Positions 43,324 through 52,423 of a DNA stretch of 64,000 nucleotides are shown here, piece by piece. This DNA is from Spirosoma validum (GTDB lineage Bacteria > Bacteroidota > Bacteroidia > Cytophagales > Spirosomataceae), in assembly GCF_014699035.1 (NCBI RefSeq), contig NZ_JACXAA010000009.1, positions 62,001 to 126,000 on the forward strand. The letters run 5' to 3'. Numbering within the stretch: position 1 is the first letter of the stretch; each line of letters begins with the position of its first letter. The notes under the pieces were generated by a model. That model made no database searches, had not been told where the DNA came from, and saw only the letters and a list, made by a program, of their open reading frames with translations. A program made the translations under genes and the position numbers.

Positions 43324-44961
43324 TTAAGTTGGAATATTAACAATGACGCTGGTTCCTTTCGAATTGCCCTGATTATCAATAAGATCAATTACGTTAATCT
43401 GGGTTTGGGTATGATATAACTGGTTGATCAAGGCAATGCGGTCGGCCGTCAGTTTCAGACCGAAGGATTTCTTTCGGGTGGCCGATTTGCTTTTGAACTC
43501 AGCCGCCTGTTTGCGCCCCACCCCATCGTCGGTTATCTCGACGTGCAGCAGGTTTTCCTGCGGTTGTTGCACGACGATACGAACCGTGCCGCCTTCATCT
43601 TTGTGCATCAGCCCGTGCCAGATGGCATTTTCCACAAAGGGCTGTAACAGCAGGGGGGGCAACTGTATCGACTCAGGATCAATCTCTTTATCGATCTGAA
43701 TCTGATAGTGGAGTTTATTAGGAAAGCGCATAGCTTCCATCTCGATGTAGAGCCGCAGGGTTTCTAACTCGTTAGCCAGCGTAACGCGCTCGGATTTGGA
43801 ATTTTCCAGCACCAGCCGAATGAGTCGGGAAAATTTGGTGAGGTAATCGGAGGCTTTTTCAGGATTGTTTTGCGCGGTGAAGAACTGGATGGAGTTGAGG
43901 CAATTAAAGATAAAGTGGGGATTCATTTGAGCCCGCAGGGCAGCCATCTCGGTTTCAGCAATCTTCTGATTGAAATCATTGATGATTCGTTGTAATCGTT
44001 CTTCTTCAAGAAGCTGATTCTGGGTCTGAATTGTTGTGATGCGCGTGGCCAGATCCTGCTCTAGTTGTCGGGTATAATTTTGCTGCAATTGCTGATTTTC
44101 TAACTGGATCAGGCGTGTTCGCTGACTTAGAGCCAGTGAGAAGCAGGTAAGCTCAAAAACAACACCTATGGAAAAGACAACAACTGGGTCGAAATAGAAG
44201 GATTCAAACCGATTGACATTGAACTGATCAAGTACAGCCGCCACCACGCCCATCAGGAGACCACCCATTGAGCCGATTATCAATAATCGCGTTTGTGGGA
44301 TACCCGATTTCACGATCCGGATGAACAGTAGTAAAATCAAGACATAAATAATGAACGTGAATCCATCAGCGTAGTCAACGACGGAGCCCAGCTTTTTATA
44401 ATTGGATACGGCCCATATCGAATAGGCAAACCCAGCGGCCAGCAGCCATCTGATACACCTGATTAGAAATACTAAATTCGGCTGGTGACGGGTGATCTCA
44501 AGGAAGGAATTGATAAACAGCAGATAAGATGAAAAAACCAGAAACTGCGCTGAGCTAGTCCAGGGCTTGTGACCCAGATTCAGTATATCCAGTTTGAATA
44601 TGAAATTAAGGGCTGCCAGAAACATCAGGAAATTAGACCACAGATAAAACGCCCAGTTCCGGTACGTAACGTCCTGACTGTAGATGCTCTGAACAAACGA
44701 GAACAAACCTAAAAACAGGCAAAGGCCCATTAGCATACAGATGTACCCGAAATGCAGCAGACTACCTTCCTGTATCCGGAACGTATCGACCAGCTTATCC
44801 AGCGAAAAGGAACTGTTCGGCTGTATTGTATAAAACAAACCAGTAGCGGCATCTGGGCGTTGCCAGCGTTCCACCTGCCTGATAAAGGCCGTAGCGACTG
44901 TCGGGCAGCGCAGAGCAAGTGACACAATATGAACGTAGTGCATAAGAACGGGTGTGTGCAT
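43324..44961 (-). CDS. LytS-type (His_kinase) membrane sensor kinase
   Basis: 545 residues. About seven hydrophobic helices at 75-290 resemble a 7TMR-DISM receptor region, then a coiled coil (about 290-345), the His_kinase box ALRAQMNPHFIFNCLNSIQFF with the acceptor His, and HATPase_c with LLLQPFVENAIWHGL and DDGVGR and SFGLKLTADRI. The extracellular sensing domain normally in front of 7TM is missing or short; residues 1-70 are not a clear signal peptide, so the N-terminus may be truncated or misassigned. Operon: kinase, LytTR regulator, beta-rich protein, papain-like protein. Confidence 0.88.
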   Translation of the reverse strand: MHTPVLMHYVHIVSLALRCPTVATAFIRQVERWQRPDAATGLFYTIQPNSSFSLDKLVDTFRIQEGSLLHFGYICMLMGLCLFLGLFSFVQSIYSQDVTYRNWAFYLWSNFLMFLAALNFIFKLDILNLGHKPWTSSAQFLVFSSYLLFINSFLEITRHQPNLVFLIRCIRWLLAAGFAYSIWAVSNYKKLGSVVDYADGFTFIIYVLILLLFIRIVKSGIPQTRLLIIGSMGGLLMGVVAAVLDQFNVNRFESFYFDPVVVFSIGVVFELTCFSLALSQRTRLIQLENQQLQQNYTRQLEQDLATRITTIQTQNQLLEEERLQRIINDFNQKIAETEMAALRAQMNPHFIFNCLNSIQFFTAQNNPEKASDYLTKFSRLIRLVLENSKSERVTLANELETLRLYIEMEAMRFPNKLHYQIQIDKEIDPESIQLPPLLLQPFVENAIWHGLMHKDEGGTVRIVVQQPQENLLHVEITDDGVGRKQAAEFKSKSATRKKSFGLKLTADRIALINQLYHTQTQINVIDLIDNQGNSKGTSVIVNIPT

Positions 44962-45318
44962 CGAACCTACAACTTAAATCCGGCCTTCTCAATACGTTAC
45001 CTGCCAATTGCCGTCTGGACGGGGTGAACGGCAGGTTTTAGCGGGTTACTGATTGATCCGTAATCAGGATCGGCTCGACTACTGAATTTTGTATACAGGT
45101 TTGCATAAGTGTATAATTTACTTGTCACATGTCTTTGGTAAGCTGTATAGCTACCGTTTCCTCATCTACCCGGAAAACTGGTTCACTCACCCTGAAAAGT
45201 CTGCCGCTCACCCGGACTCACTGGCATTGACGTAACTGATCCCCGCAACTTAGAGGCCATAGTTGCAATCAGCTACTGATCAGTTGCTTACTCACACCAT
45301 TTTTATACTATACAGGCC
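44962..45318. other. Intergenic region upstream of the LytS-type kinase
   Basis: 357 bases. A 7-base inverted repeat (ACCTGCC and GGCAGGT) lies near 44998-45037, and CTCACCC is repeated twice near 45189 and 45212. Nothing else recognised; the kinase promoter must lie here. Confidence 0.4.
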
Positions 45319-45572
45319 ATGAAACGACTTCTGCTTTTACTAAGTTTTAGCCCCTTTTTCATTAGCAGGGCTCCCTCCAACGGAACCTTTGTAAACCCTC
45401 GACGTAGCGCCCACGGCAATAATTGGCCTGTCGACGCTTCAGGGGGAGAGCCTGCCATTTGATCGCAAAAAAGTCTCGGAAAGCAGCGTACAGCTTTTCC
45501 CAAAACCGTCCTGACTCCGGAATTTACCTGATAACGGTAAATGGCATCACCCGGAGATGGGTCGTGCAGTAA
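45319..45572 (+). pseudogene. Relic of a secreted protein with T9SS C-terminal sorting domain
   Basis: A signal-peptide-like start MKRLLLLLSFSPFFIS at 45319 runs 47 codons to a TGA at 45460. In the next frame SSVQLFPKPS (about 45474-45510, ending in TGA) resembles the SVxLFPNP start of type A T9SS sorting domains. In the third frame SGIYLITVNGITRRWVVQ ends at TAA (45570), the usual final strands GxYLxxV...VV of such domains. Three frames and a missing middle mean an internally deleted, frameshifted gene. Confidence 0.5.
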
Positions 45573-45645
45573 CGCCAACGGACCTCAGCTCTTAGGCAAC
45601 GAATTTTCAAATCTATTTACCCCATTTTTCAAACCAAACAAACCA

Positions 45646-47106
45646 ATGAAAACTCCATTTCCATTTCTATCCACCCTGTTTTGCCTGATGCTGTTGTGGG
45701 TTGTCTCTTGCAAGAAAGAAGACCCAGTCGTGCCGCCTGGGGGCACGACTGGTCCTGGCTCAACTACCGGCACCACAACCACCAAAAGCTCGGCTAAAGC
45801 CATCACGGCCTTTTCCTTCAACAGCCTCAGCCCCGCTGTAACGGGCACGATTGACGCGACGGCCAAAACTATTTCGGCCACCGTTGCATCGGGTACGGAC
45901 GTAACGAAATTGGTGCCTACCATTACTGTATCGGATAAAGCGACGGTTTCACCTGTGTCGGGTGTGACGCAGGATTTCTCCAAAGCGGTGACCTATACCG
46001 TTACAGCCGAGGATGGCAGCACTCAAGCGTATACGGTGAGTGTGATGAAGGAGAGTACGAATACTGCTTCCACCGCAAATGACGTACTATTCATATGCGG
46101 CACCGACGACAAAAAGCTGTACGCTATTGATGCAAGTACAGGTACAAAAAAGTGGGAGTATCTAACGGATGGGGTAGTTTACTCTTCCCCGATTTACGCC
46201 GATGGGGTTGTATTCTTTGGGGGTGGTGATAAAAAACTCCTTGCTATTGATGCCAGTACAGGCGCTAAAAAGTGGGAGTTTTCCGGGCCTAATGGATTTA
46301 CGGGCTCTGCCCCAACTTATTCTGATAAGATAATTTATATTCCTGACTCCTTTAACAGATTGTACGCAATTGATGCGACTACGGGCACAAAAAAATGGGA
46401 ATTTTCGGGAGCCGACATATTAACGAATGCTGTAGTTGAGAATGGGACAGTATATGCTTCCGCAAGAAACAGAAGATACGTATATGCAATTGATGCCGCT
46501 ACCGGAGCTAAGAAGTGGGAAGCCACAACTGGAGGCTCTTACTCGGTAGGAGAATATTCTGTTGCCGTTATGAGCGGATTAGTCTACACCGTTACAACAA
46601 ACGGCAAACAACTTCAAGCTTTGGATGCTGCGACCGGGGCAAAAAAATGGGATTTTACGATTGATGGAAATACAACTTCTTCTTCGCCAACTGTATCGAA
46701 TGGGGTCGTGTATATAACCGATTGGACCCAGAGTCTTTACGCGATAGATGCTACAACTGGAACTAAAAAGTGGAAATATACGGCCAATGAATTATCCTAT
46801 GATCCTGCCGGACCCGTTGTTCAGAATGGAGTTGTCTATGTGGGTTTGTCAGTAGCGGTTGATGCAGCTACCGGACAGAAAAAATGGAATAACTCTGTTG
46901 GTACGAAGTATGACGTTTCTTCAGTTTTAGCAAATGGAGTCCTATTTGGCGGAAGTATTTCAACAAAGACGTTATACGCTGTCGATGCCGCTACCGGAGC
47001 TAAGAAATGGGAGTTTTTGGTAGGCAGTAATCTGTCAAGTTCGGCTTGCGTTGTCGATAAAAATGGTAAAGTATACTACGGTGGCAGCAGCGGTATGGTG
47101 CAGTAA
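45646..47106 (+). CDS. PQQ-like beta-propeller lipoprotein
   Basis: 486 residues from the ATG at 45646. A lipoprotein signal with LLWVVSC (lipobox VVSC) and a Pro/Gly/Thr linker; a first domain (about 40-140) of a SCP/Ig-like type (AITAFSFNSLSPAVTGTID, TVTAEDGSTQAYTVSV), then eight copies of YAIDAxTGxKKWEF (from about 165 to 470), the blade signature of PQQ-like/BamB propellers. Most likely an outer-surface or periplasmic scaffold, not a quinoprotein enzyme, because no dehydrogenase residues are recognised. Repeats are almost identical, so recent duplication is likely. Confidence 0.88.
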   Translation: MKTPFPFLSTLFCLMLLWVVSCKKEDPVVPPGGTTGPGSTTGTTTTKSSAKAITAFSFNSLSPAVTGTIDATAKTISATVASGTDVTKLVPTITVSDKATVSPVSGVTQDFSKAVTYTVTAEDGSTQAYTVSVMKESTNTASTANDVLFICGTDDKKLYAIDASTGTKKWEYLTDGVVYSSPIYADGVVFFGGGDKKLLAIDASTGAKKWEFSGPNGFTGSAPTYSDKIIYIPDSFNRLYAIDATTGTKKWEFSGADILTNAVVENGTVYASARNRRYVYAIDAATGAKKWEATTGGSYSVGEYSVAVMSGLVYTVTTNGKQLQALDAATGAKKWDFTIDGNTTSSSPTVSNGVVYITDWTQSLYAIDATTGTKKWKYTANELSYDPAGPVVQNGVVYVGLSVAVDAATGQKKWNNSVGTKYDVSSVLANGVLFGGSISTKTLYAVDAATGAKKWEFLVGSNLSSSACVVDKNGKVYYGGSSGMVQ

Positions 47107-47169
47107 AATCAATAAAAAGGCCTCGCCGAAAACCTTTAAGGGAGTAGGCATTATTTTTCTATCTATACT

Positions 47170-47683
47170 ATAAAGAAAACGTTAGCAATGATTGTCCTTG
47201 CCGGAACCCTGGCTCGGGGAGGATACAAAAAAGAAGAAACGCCACCAACCCCCACTTTATCGTGGGAAAAGTTTCCCAAAGGGTTGTTAAAGCAAATTTC
47301 CGTCGGTAAAAGTGGCCTGATTTGGGGTATTGGCACCAATAACCATGTTTTTCGGCTGAATAGCGCGGGTACAGACTGGGACGAGCCCACATCTACGGCT
47401 TTATTGACTCAGGTATCGGTAGCCTCCGACGGCACAGCCTGGGGGGTAAATAGTGATGGGTAACCCCATTGTGGGCAAACGGCCTAGGTAGCCGTCAATG
47501 GAGTCGATAGGCAACAACCGAAACCCGAACCATCCGGCTGGGGCAGTCAGCGGGTGTGTATTTGCTACGGGCCAGTACCTCTACGCAAAGCTGGACGGTG
47601 CGGATGGTGAAGCAGTAGAACAGAAGTTAGGCTCGACTGCTAAGTCTGTAGTGACAAACGAGCTGATTTGGTTGGTAGTATAG
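47170..47683 (+). pseudogene. Decayed tectonin-like lipoprotein gene
   Basis: The frame KKTLAMIVLAGTLARGGYKKEE at 47170 looks like a lipoprotein signal whose start ATG has become ATA (47170) and whose lipobox Cys has become Tyr. A beta-propeller-like body follows with SVGKSGLIWGIGTNNHVFRLN and VSVASDGTAWGVNSDG, the tectonin pattern, then a TAA at 47461. Further coding-like sequence to about 47683 is out of frame. An ATG at 47188 could start a 91-codon product but would lack a signal and its end. Confidence 0.5.
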
Positions 47684-47803
47684 TTCACCGGCTGGTACAT
47701 GGTTATTGGTCGGTGACTTGTGCGTTTGGCCTGGCATAGATTATTTCTCAAACAGCCGGGCCGTTGTGTGAGTTATAAAACAGAAACAGACTCATCAACA
47801 GCT

Positions 47804-48121
47804 ATGCGCTACTTCACGCCCGATCCCAGTGATCTGTCCGGCAACGACTCCCGTCACGTACCAACCGGTATGGAAAATGATCCCAATGCCGACGAAGAAG
47901 TAATTAAACAGGATGCCAACGAACAGTATCCTGAACCTGTCAAAGAAGAGAAGGAAGCAAAACTTGCGCCCGATAAACTGGCCGATTCAATTGCCTATGC
48001 GCTTGACGGCAGTGGTCCCGGACTAACGAATGCTAAGCCAAACGTATCAGGGCATGACGTAATTACAGAAGGTACATCTGGGGCCGGGTCTGAAGAAGAA
48101 GAACGGATTTTCGGAAAGTAA
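47804..48121 (+). CDS. Small acidic hypothetical protein
   Basis: 105 residues from the ATG at 47804 (MRYFTPDPSDLSGN). Very acidic and polar (EEVIKQDANEQYPEPVKEEKEAKLAP), low complexity, no membrane helix, probably disordered. A longer frame from 47720 adds a basic, unlikely segment. No family recognised. Convergent with the ABC exporter gene, 8 bases away. Confidence 0.6.
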   Translation: MRYFTPDPSDLSGNDSRHVPTGMENDPNADEEVIKQDANEQYPEPVKEEKEAKLAPDKLADSIAYALDGSGPGLTNAKPNVSGHDVITEGTSGAGSEEEERIFGK

Positions 48122-48129
48122 ACGGCTGT

Positions 48130-49914
48130 TTACACAACTTCTTTATACTGCATCCGATACAGGTTCGCATAGAAGCCTTCCTGCTGAAGCAATTCTTCGT
48201 GATTTCCCTGCTCCACGATACGTCCTTTATCGACCACGATAATGTTGTTGGCTTTCTGAATGGTCGAGAGACGGTGAGCGATCACGATGGCAGTACGTCC
48301 TTTCATGAGCTTGCTGATGGCATCCTGAATCATCTCTTCGGTTTCGGTATCGACAGAAGACGTAGCTTCGTCAAGTACGATAATTTTAGGGTCCTGCACC
48401 ATCGCCCGTACAAACGAAATTAACTGCCTCTGACCAACCGATAGAGTAGAGCCACGTTCCATTACGTTGTATTCATAGCCACCCGGCAATCGCTCAATGA
48501 ACTCGTGGACGCCAACCAATTTGGCGGCTTCAACAATCTTTTCGCGACTTATTGTCTTGTCGCCGAGTGTAATGTTATTCTCGATGGTGTCGGAGAACAG
48601 GAAAACGTCCTGCAAAACAACACCAATATTCCGGCGCAGGTGACCGAGTTCGTAGTCATGCACATCGACCTTATCTATGTTGATCTCGCCTTTATTGATG
48701 TCGTAGAATCGGCTCAGCAGGTTGATGATGGACGACTTTCCTGCACCCGTTGCCCCCACAAACGCTACCGTTTCGCCCGCCTTTGCCCGAAACGAAATGT
48801 CACGTAGCACCCAGTCTTCATCGTTGTAGGCAAACCAGACATCCTTAAATTCAACCTCGCCCCGAATAGTTTTTGGTGCGTAACTGCCGTTGTTGACGGT
48901 GAACTCGTCGCTGTCTAAAAGTTTCAGAATACGATCGGTGCTGACAATGCCCATCTGCAACGTATTGAAACGGTCGGCCAGCATTCGAATCGGCCGGAAA
49001 AACAGGTTGATGAACATCACGAACGCTGTGATTGTCCCGAACGTAACGTCTGAGCTAATGATCTGCTGGGCACCGTACCAAACGACCAGCCCAACGGCAA
49101 CGGCCGAAATAATATCGGCCACGGGGTAATAGACCGAATAATACCAGATTGAGCGAATATTGGCAGCGCGGTGTTCATCATTGATCATTCGGAACTTCTC
49201 GGCCTCGATTTTTTCGCTGCCAAAAATCTGCACGATGTTCATGCCGGTGATGTGCTCCTGAACGAACGAGTTCAGGTTAGCCACCGCCGTACGCACCTCG
49301 TTAAACGACTTCTTGATCTTTTCTTTAAAAATATACGTACTGATTAGCATTAGCGGAATCGTCGACAGACTGATGGCCGCCAGTCGCCAGTCAGTGTAGA
49401 ACATCACGCCAATGATTAGTACTAACTGCAATATATCGCCTGCAATAGCTGCCATCCCTTCGCTAAACACATCGGCCAGCGTTTCGACATCCGAAATTGA
49501 GCGCGTTACCAGCCGGCCAATCGGCGTGTTGTCGAAGAACTTGAGTCGTAGATGCAGAATTTTTTGGTATAACTGCACCCGAATATCACGAATAACGTAC
49601 TGACCCAGCCAGCCTGACAGATACGTATTCAAAAACTGGACAATGGCCTGTACCACCAGAACACCAATCATTAGGATCAGCATGAGCGTCAGACGCTGAT
49701 AGTCGCCCAGGGCGATCACGTTATCGATGGTGTACCGAATGAGTAGGGGAGTTAGGGGAGCCAGGCAGGCGGCTACCAGAATAATACCAACCAGCAAATA
49801 AAAACGGGCTTGGTACGGCTTTATGAATGAGTATAACCGTCGTAGAATGTCCAGATCAAATATTCGACCGGCGGCCGGCGCTCCGGCACTTTTCTGTTCT
49901 TCGTTCACAGACAA
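48130..49914 (-). CDS. ABC exporter (MsbA-type, fused membrane and ATPase domains)
   Basis: 594 residues. Six membrane helices (about 30-330), then an ABC domain: Walker A GATGAGKSS, Q-loop VLQDVFLF, signature LSVGQRQLISFVRA, Walker B IIVLDEATSSVD, switch His in VIAHRLST. This half-transporter works as a homodimer; homologues export lipids, peptides or drugs. No accessory gene indicates the substrate. Divergent from the DUF2264 gene. Confidence 0.93.
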   Translation of the reverse strand: MSVNEEQKSAGAPAAGRIFDLDILRRLYSFIKPYQARFYLLVGIILVAACLAPLTPLLIRYTIDNVIALGDYQRLTLMLILMIGVLVVQAIVQFLNTYLSGWLGQYVIRDIRVQLYQKILHLRLKFFDNTPIGRLVTRSISDVETLADVFSEGMAAIAGDILQLVLIIGVMFYTDWRLAAISLSTIPLMLISTYIFKEKIKKSFNEVRTAVANLNSFVQEHITGMNIVQIFGSEKIEAEKFRMINDEHRAANIRSIWYYSVYYPVADIISAVAVGLVVWYGAQQIISSDVTFGTITAFVMFINLFFRPIRMLADRFNTLQMGIVSTDRILKLLDSDEFTVNNGSYAPKTIRGEVEFKDVWFAYNDEDWVLRDISFRAKAGETVAFVGATGAGKSSIINLLSRFYDINKGEINIDKVDVHDYELGHLRRNIGVVLQDVFLFSDTIENNITLGDKTISREKIVEAAKLVGVHEFIERLPGGYEYNVMERGSTLSVGQRQLISFVRAMVQDPKIIVLDEATSSVDTETEEMIQDAISKLMKGRTAIVIAHRLSTIQKANNIIVVDKGRIVEQGNHEELLQQEGFYANLYRMQYKEVV

Positions 49915-50053
49915 TGGAAATGGCGAGTTCAGAAACGTAACAGCATTTTCAAATCGAACGTTTCAGCCAGATTGCGATTTGCCGACTATTGCCGGAATCA
50001 GTAAAAATCAGGTACGATCGCTTTGTTGAAAAGAACCTGCGAAAAAAGAAACT

Positions 50054-51310
50054 ATGAAACGGCGGACATTTACCCGACTTGTCACCGCATTACCCATCAG
50101 TTGGGAAGCTCTCAATGAAAAAGAAAACATTACGTCTGTTAAAGACATCTCAACAAACGTTACGGCTACCGATGATCGGGCGTATTGGTTGCAAACCTTG
50201 TTAAAAATTGCCGATCCAGTGTTGAATGCGCTGGCTCAAAATCGACTGAAAGCCACGATGCCCATTGAGTCGGCACCAGGCCAGCAGGAAAGCCGAATTG
50301 CGGTTTCTCATCTCGAAGCCCTCGGTCGAACCATGGCGGGGCTGGCTCCCTGGCTTGAGCTGGATGCCGATGACTCGCCGGAAGGTCGCTTGCGGCAGCG
50401 CTATCTGGACCTCGCTCACAAAGCCATTGCGAATGGCATTAACCCGCAATCGCCCGATTATCTGAATTTTACGAACGGGGGACAGCCGTTAGTCGATGCG
50501 GCTTTTCTGGCGCATGGATTGGTCCGTTCGCCTAAATTATGGAGCGCGCTACGTCCTGATGAGCAGGCTAACGTAATAAAAGCGTTACAGGCGAGTCGAG
50601 TCATCAAACCAGGATATAATAACTGGTTACTGTTTACGGCAATGGTCGAAGCGGCTTTACTCAAATACACGGGTTTGGGCGATGAAGTCCGGATGGATTA
50701 CGCGATTCGGCAGCATCAGGCTTGGTACAAAGGGGATGGTGCTTATGGCGACGGGGCTGATTTTCACTGGGATTATTACAACAGCTATGTCATCCAACCG
50801 ATGATGCTGGACGTTGTGCAGGTATTGGTTGATGCGAAGAAAGCCGACAAAGCCTTGTATGAATCGTTGCTGGTACGGGCGCAGCGGTACGCGATAATTC
50901 AGGAACGTCTAATCGCTCCTGATGGCTCCTTTGCCGCTTTCGGGCGATCATTGGCGTATCGGTGTGGTGCGTTTCAACTACTATCGCAAATCGCACTACA
51001 GAAAAATTTGCCGCCAGAGCTATCTCCCGGTCAGGTGCGCTCGGCACTGACAGCTGTAATTCACCGGACAATGGATGTTTCCGGTACGTTCGATGCGAAA
51101 GGCTGGTTGCAAATTGGTCTGTGTGGCCACCAACCGGCCATCGGCGAAACCTATATCTCAACGGGAAGTTTATACTTATGCTCCGTAGCGTTTTTGCCGC
51201 TGGGCTTACCCGCTTCTGATACGTTCTGGACCTCCCCATCTACTGACTGGACAGCTAAAAAAATCTGGTCGGGACAGGATGTAAAAACGGATCACGCCAT
51301 CAAAGGGTAA
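50054..51310 (+). CDS. DUF2264-family protein
   Basis: 418 residues with the DUF2264 pattern of an alpha/alpha-barrel glycan-related protein: NYLNFTNGGQPLVDAAFLAHGL, NNWLLFTAMVEAALL, YGDGADFHWDYYNSYVIQPMML, APDGSFAAFGRSLAYRCGAFQLL. Members are predicted to act on polysaccharides. The N-terminus MKRRTFTRLVTALP resembles a Tat-type or cleavable leader but the hydrophobic part is short, so export is uncertain. Confidence 0.85.
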   Translation: MKRRTFTRLVTALPISWEALNEKENITSVKDISTNVTATDDRAYWLQTLLKIADPVLNALAQNRLKATMPIESAPGQQESRIAVSHLEALGRTMAGLAPWLELDADDSPEGRLRQRYLDLAHKAIANGINPQSPDYLNFTNGGQPLVDAAFLAHGLVRSPKLWSALRPDEQANVIKALQASRVIKPGYNNWLLFTAMVEAALLKYTGLGDEVRMDYAIRQHQAWYKGDGAYGDGADFHWDYYNSYVIQPMMLDVVQVLVDAKKADKALYESLLVRAQRYAIIQERLIAPDGSFAAFGRSLAYRCGAFQLLSQIALQKNLPPELSPGQVRSALTAVIHRTMDVSGTFDAKGWLQIGLCGHQPAIGETYISTGSLYLCSVAFLPLGLPASDTFWTSPSTDWTAKKIWSGQDVKTDHAIKG

Positions 51311-51379
51311 AAGTGACTATCTTGGTTTAACTTTAGATAAACGAATACAGTTTATCCGGGGCACATATTGCCTACAGTC

Positions 51380-51831
51380 ATGAAAAAGCTCGCGTTCCTT
51401 ATCCTTGTTGTTTTAGGCGGCTGCTCGCCTAAAACGGTTGCGACCTTAACGACTCAGCCTAATCGCGTTTTGTATACCAGTGCTGATATCAACCAGGCTA
51501 ATACAGTAGACTCGGTTACCAGAATAAGACCAGGTAGACATTTGCTAGCCGGGAACATGAAGCTGACACTACGTAATGGTGAACATAAAACAATTCCTAA
51601 AAGGATATCTGGGGATATTCCAATGAGAAGAGAAATGTGTGGCGACGCTTCAGAAATGTGTATTATTGGGTTCTTCAGGTTAACGACGTAGTTGAGTATG
51701 AAATAATTGCAACTCGACATATTGGGAGTACTCTTGTCAATGAACCGGTCAGGATGTACAGTAAAACACTGGATAGTAAGATTGTGAGTAGCCGTAAGCG
51801 AGCCTCACAAACGGGTAATGAAGAAAACTAA
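51380..51831 (+). pseudogene. Small lipoprotein gene, probably frameshifted
   Basis: From the ATG at 51380, MKKLAFLILVVLGGC is a clear lipoprotein signal (lipobox LGGC). The frame ends at TAG 51689 after 103 codons. From about 51637 the next frame reads WRRFRNVYYWVLQVNDVVEYEIIATRHIG and continues to 51831 with protein-like composition, whereas the end of the first frame does not. A single-base shift near 51630-51640 would join them. If the short frame is real, the product is a 103-residue lipoprotein of unknown role. Confidence 0.4.
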
Positions 51832-51855
51832 AAATGTGGCTGAGGTGTAAAATTA

Positions 51856-51934
51856 GAGCGTAGAGATGACCGCACGGGCGGCCCCGATCTTGTTTGGAAA
51901 GATCGGGGCCGCCCGTGCGGTCATCTCTACGCTC
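51856..51934. repeat. Perfect 36-bp-arm inverted repeat
   Basis: Arms 51856-51891 and 51899-51934 are exact reverse complements (starting GAGCGTAGAGATGACC, centre GGCCCCGATC) around a 7-base loop. GC-rich, no T-tract. Longest palindrome in the window, in the gap before the nitrilase fragment. The GTAGAGA...TCTCTAC ends recall REP-like palindromes of Bacteroidota (inference). Confidence 0.93.
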
Positions 51935-51970
51935 ATCTGATTCAACGATATTTTCTACTGCCTCATAGGA

Positions 51971-52357
51971 TTAGTTAGCCTCAAAAAAGCAGTAAATACA
52001 GATTCTAATGCCGCTTGTCGCACGTATCAACCGAACCATCGGGCTGCATCCATACGAGCCGATTATAGTATTGATTTCCTTTACAACGAAACTTCCCGTA
52101 ACAACGGCCTGATACTGAGCAGAAATTTGCCGTAACCGGCGGGTCGTATCCAGATTCACAATTTCGGATACGGGTGTTGGATTCATTGTAAAACCTGTGG
52201 TAAACGTTTCCGGCAATACAATCAAATCCGTTGGTTCTGTGAGGTCAGCCAGTTTTTCTTCCAGTATGGTACGGTTGGCCACCGGGTTTTCCCAATGCAA
52301 CGACGTTTGAACAAGCGTGATTTTCAGAGAATCTATGATACGCAGCGACAGATACAA
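51971..52357 (-). pseudogene. Broken omega-amidase/nitrilase-family gene
   Basis: The first 95 codons match the start of the YafV-type C-N hydrolase: ITLVQTSLHWENP, then LIVLPETFTTGF with the catalytic Glu, and AVVTGSFVVKE. Frame then changes: the adjacent frame reads YYNRLVWMQPDGSVDTCDKRH, the next conserved block of the family, but the main frame does not, and a stop follows. The catalytic Lys and Cys are absent. So there is a one-base shift and the last two thirds of the gene (about 165 residues) are gone. Confidence 0.65.
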
Positions 52358-52423
52358 TACCCGTCAAAGGTACGGATTGCCCTGTTGCTCCGGTTGTTTT
52401 TCAGCCGAAGAGCTTGTGGATCA

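Noticed and set aside
45180..45230. Two CTCACCC repeats before the LytS-type kinase as a LytTR binding site
   Set aside because: They do not fit the known LytTR half-site pattern well and occur only twice.
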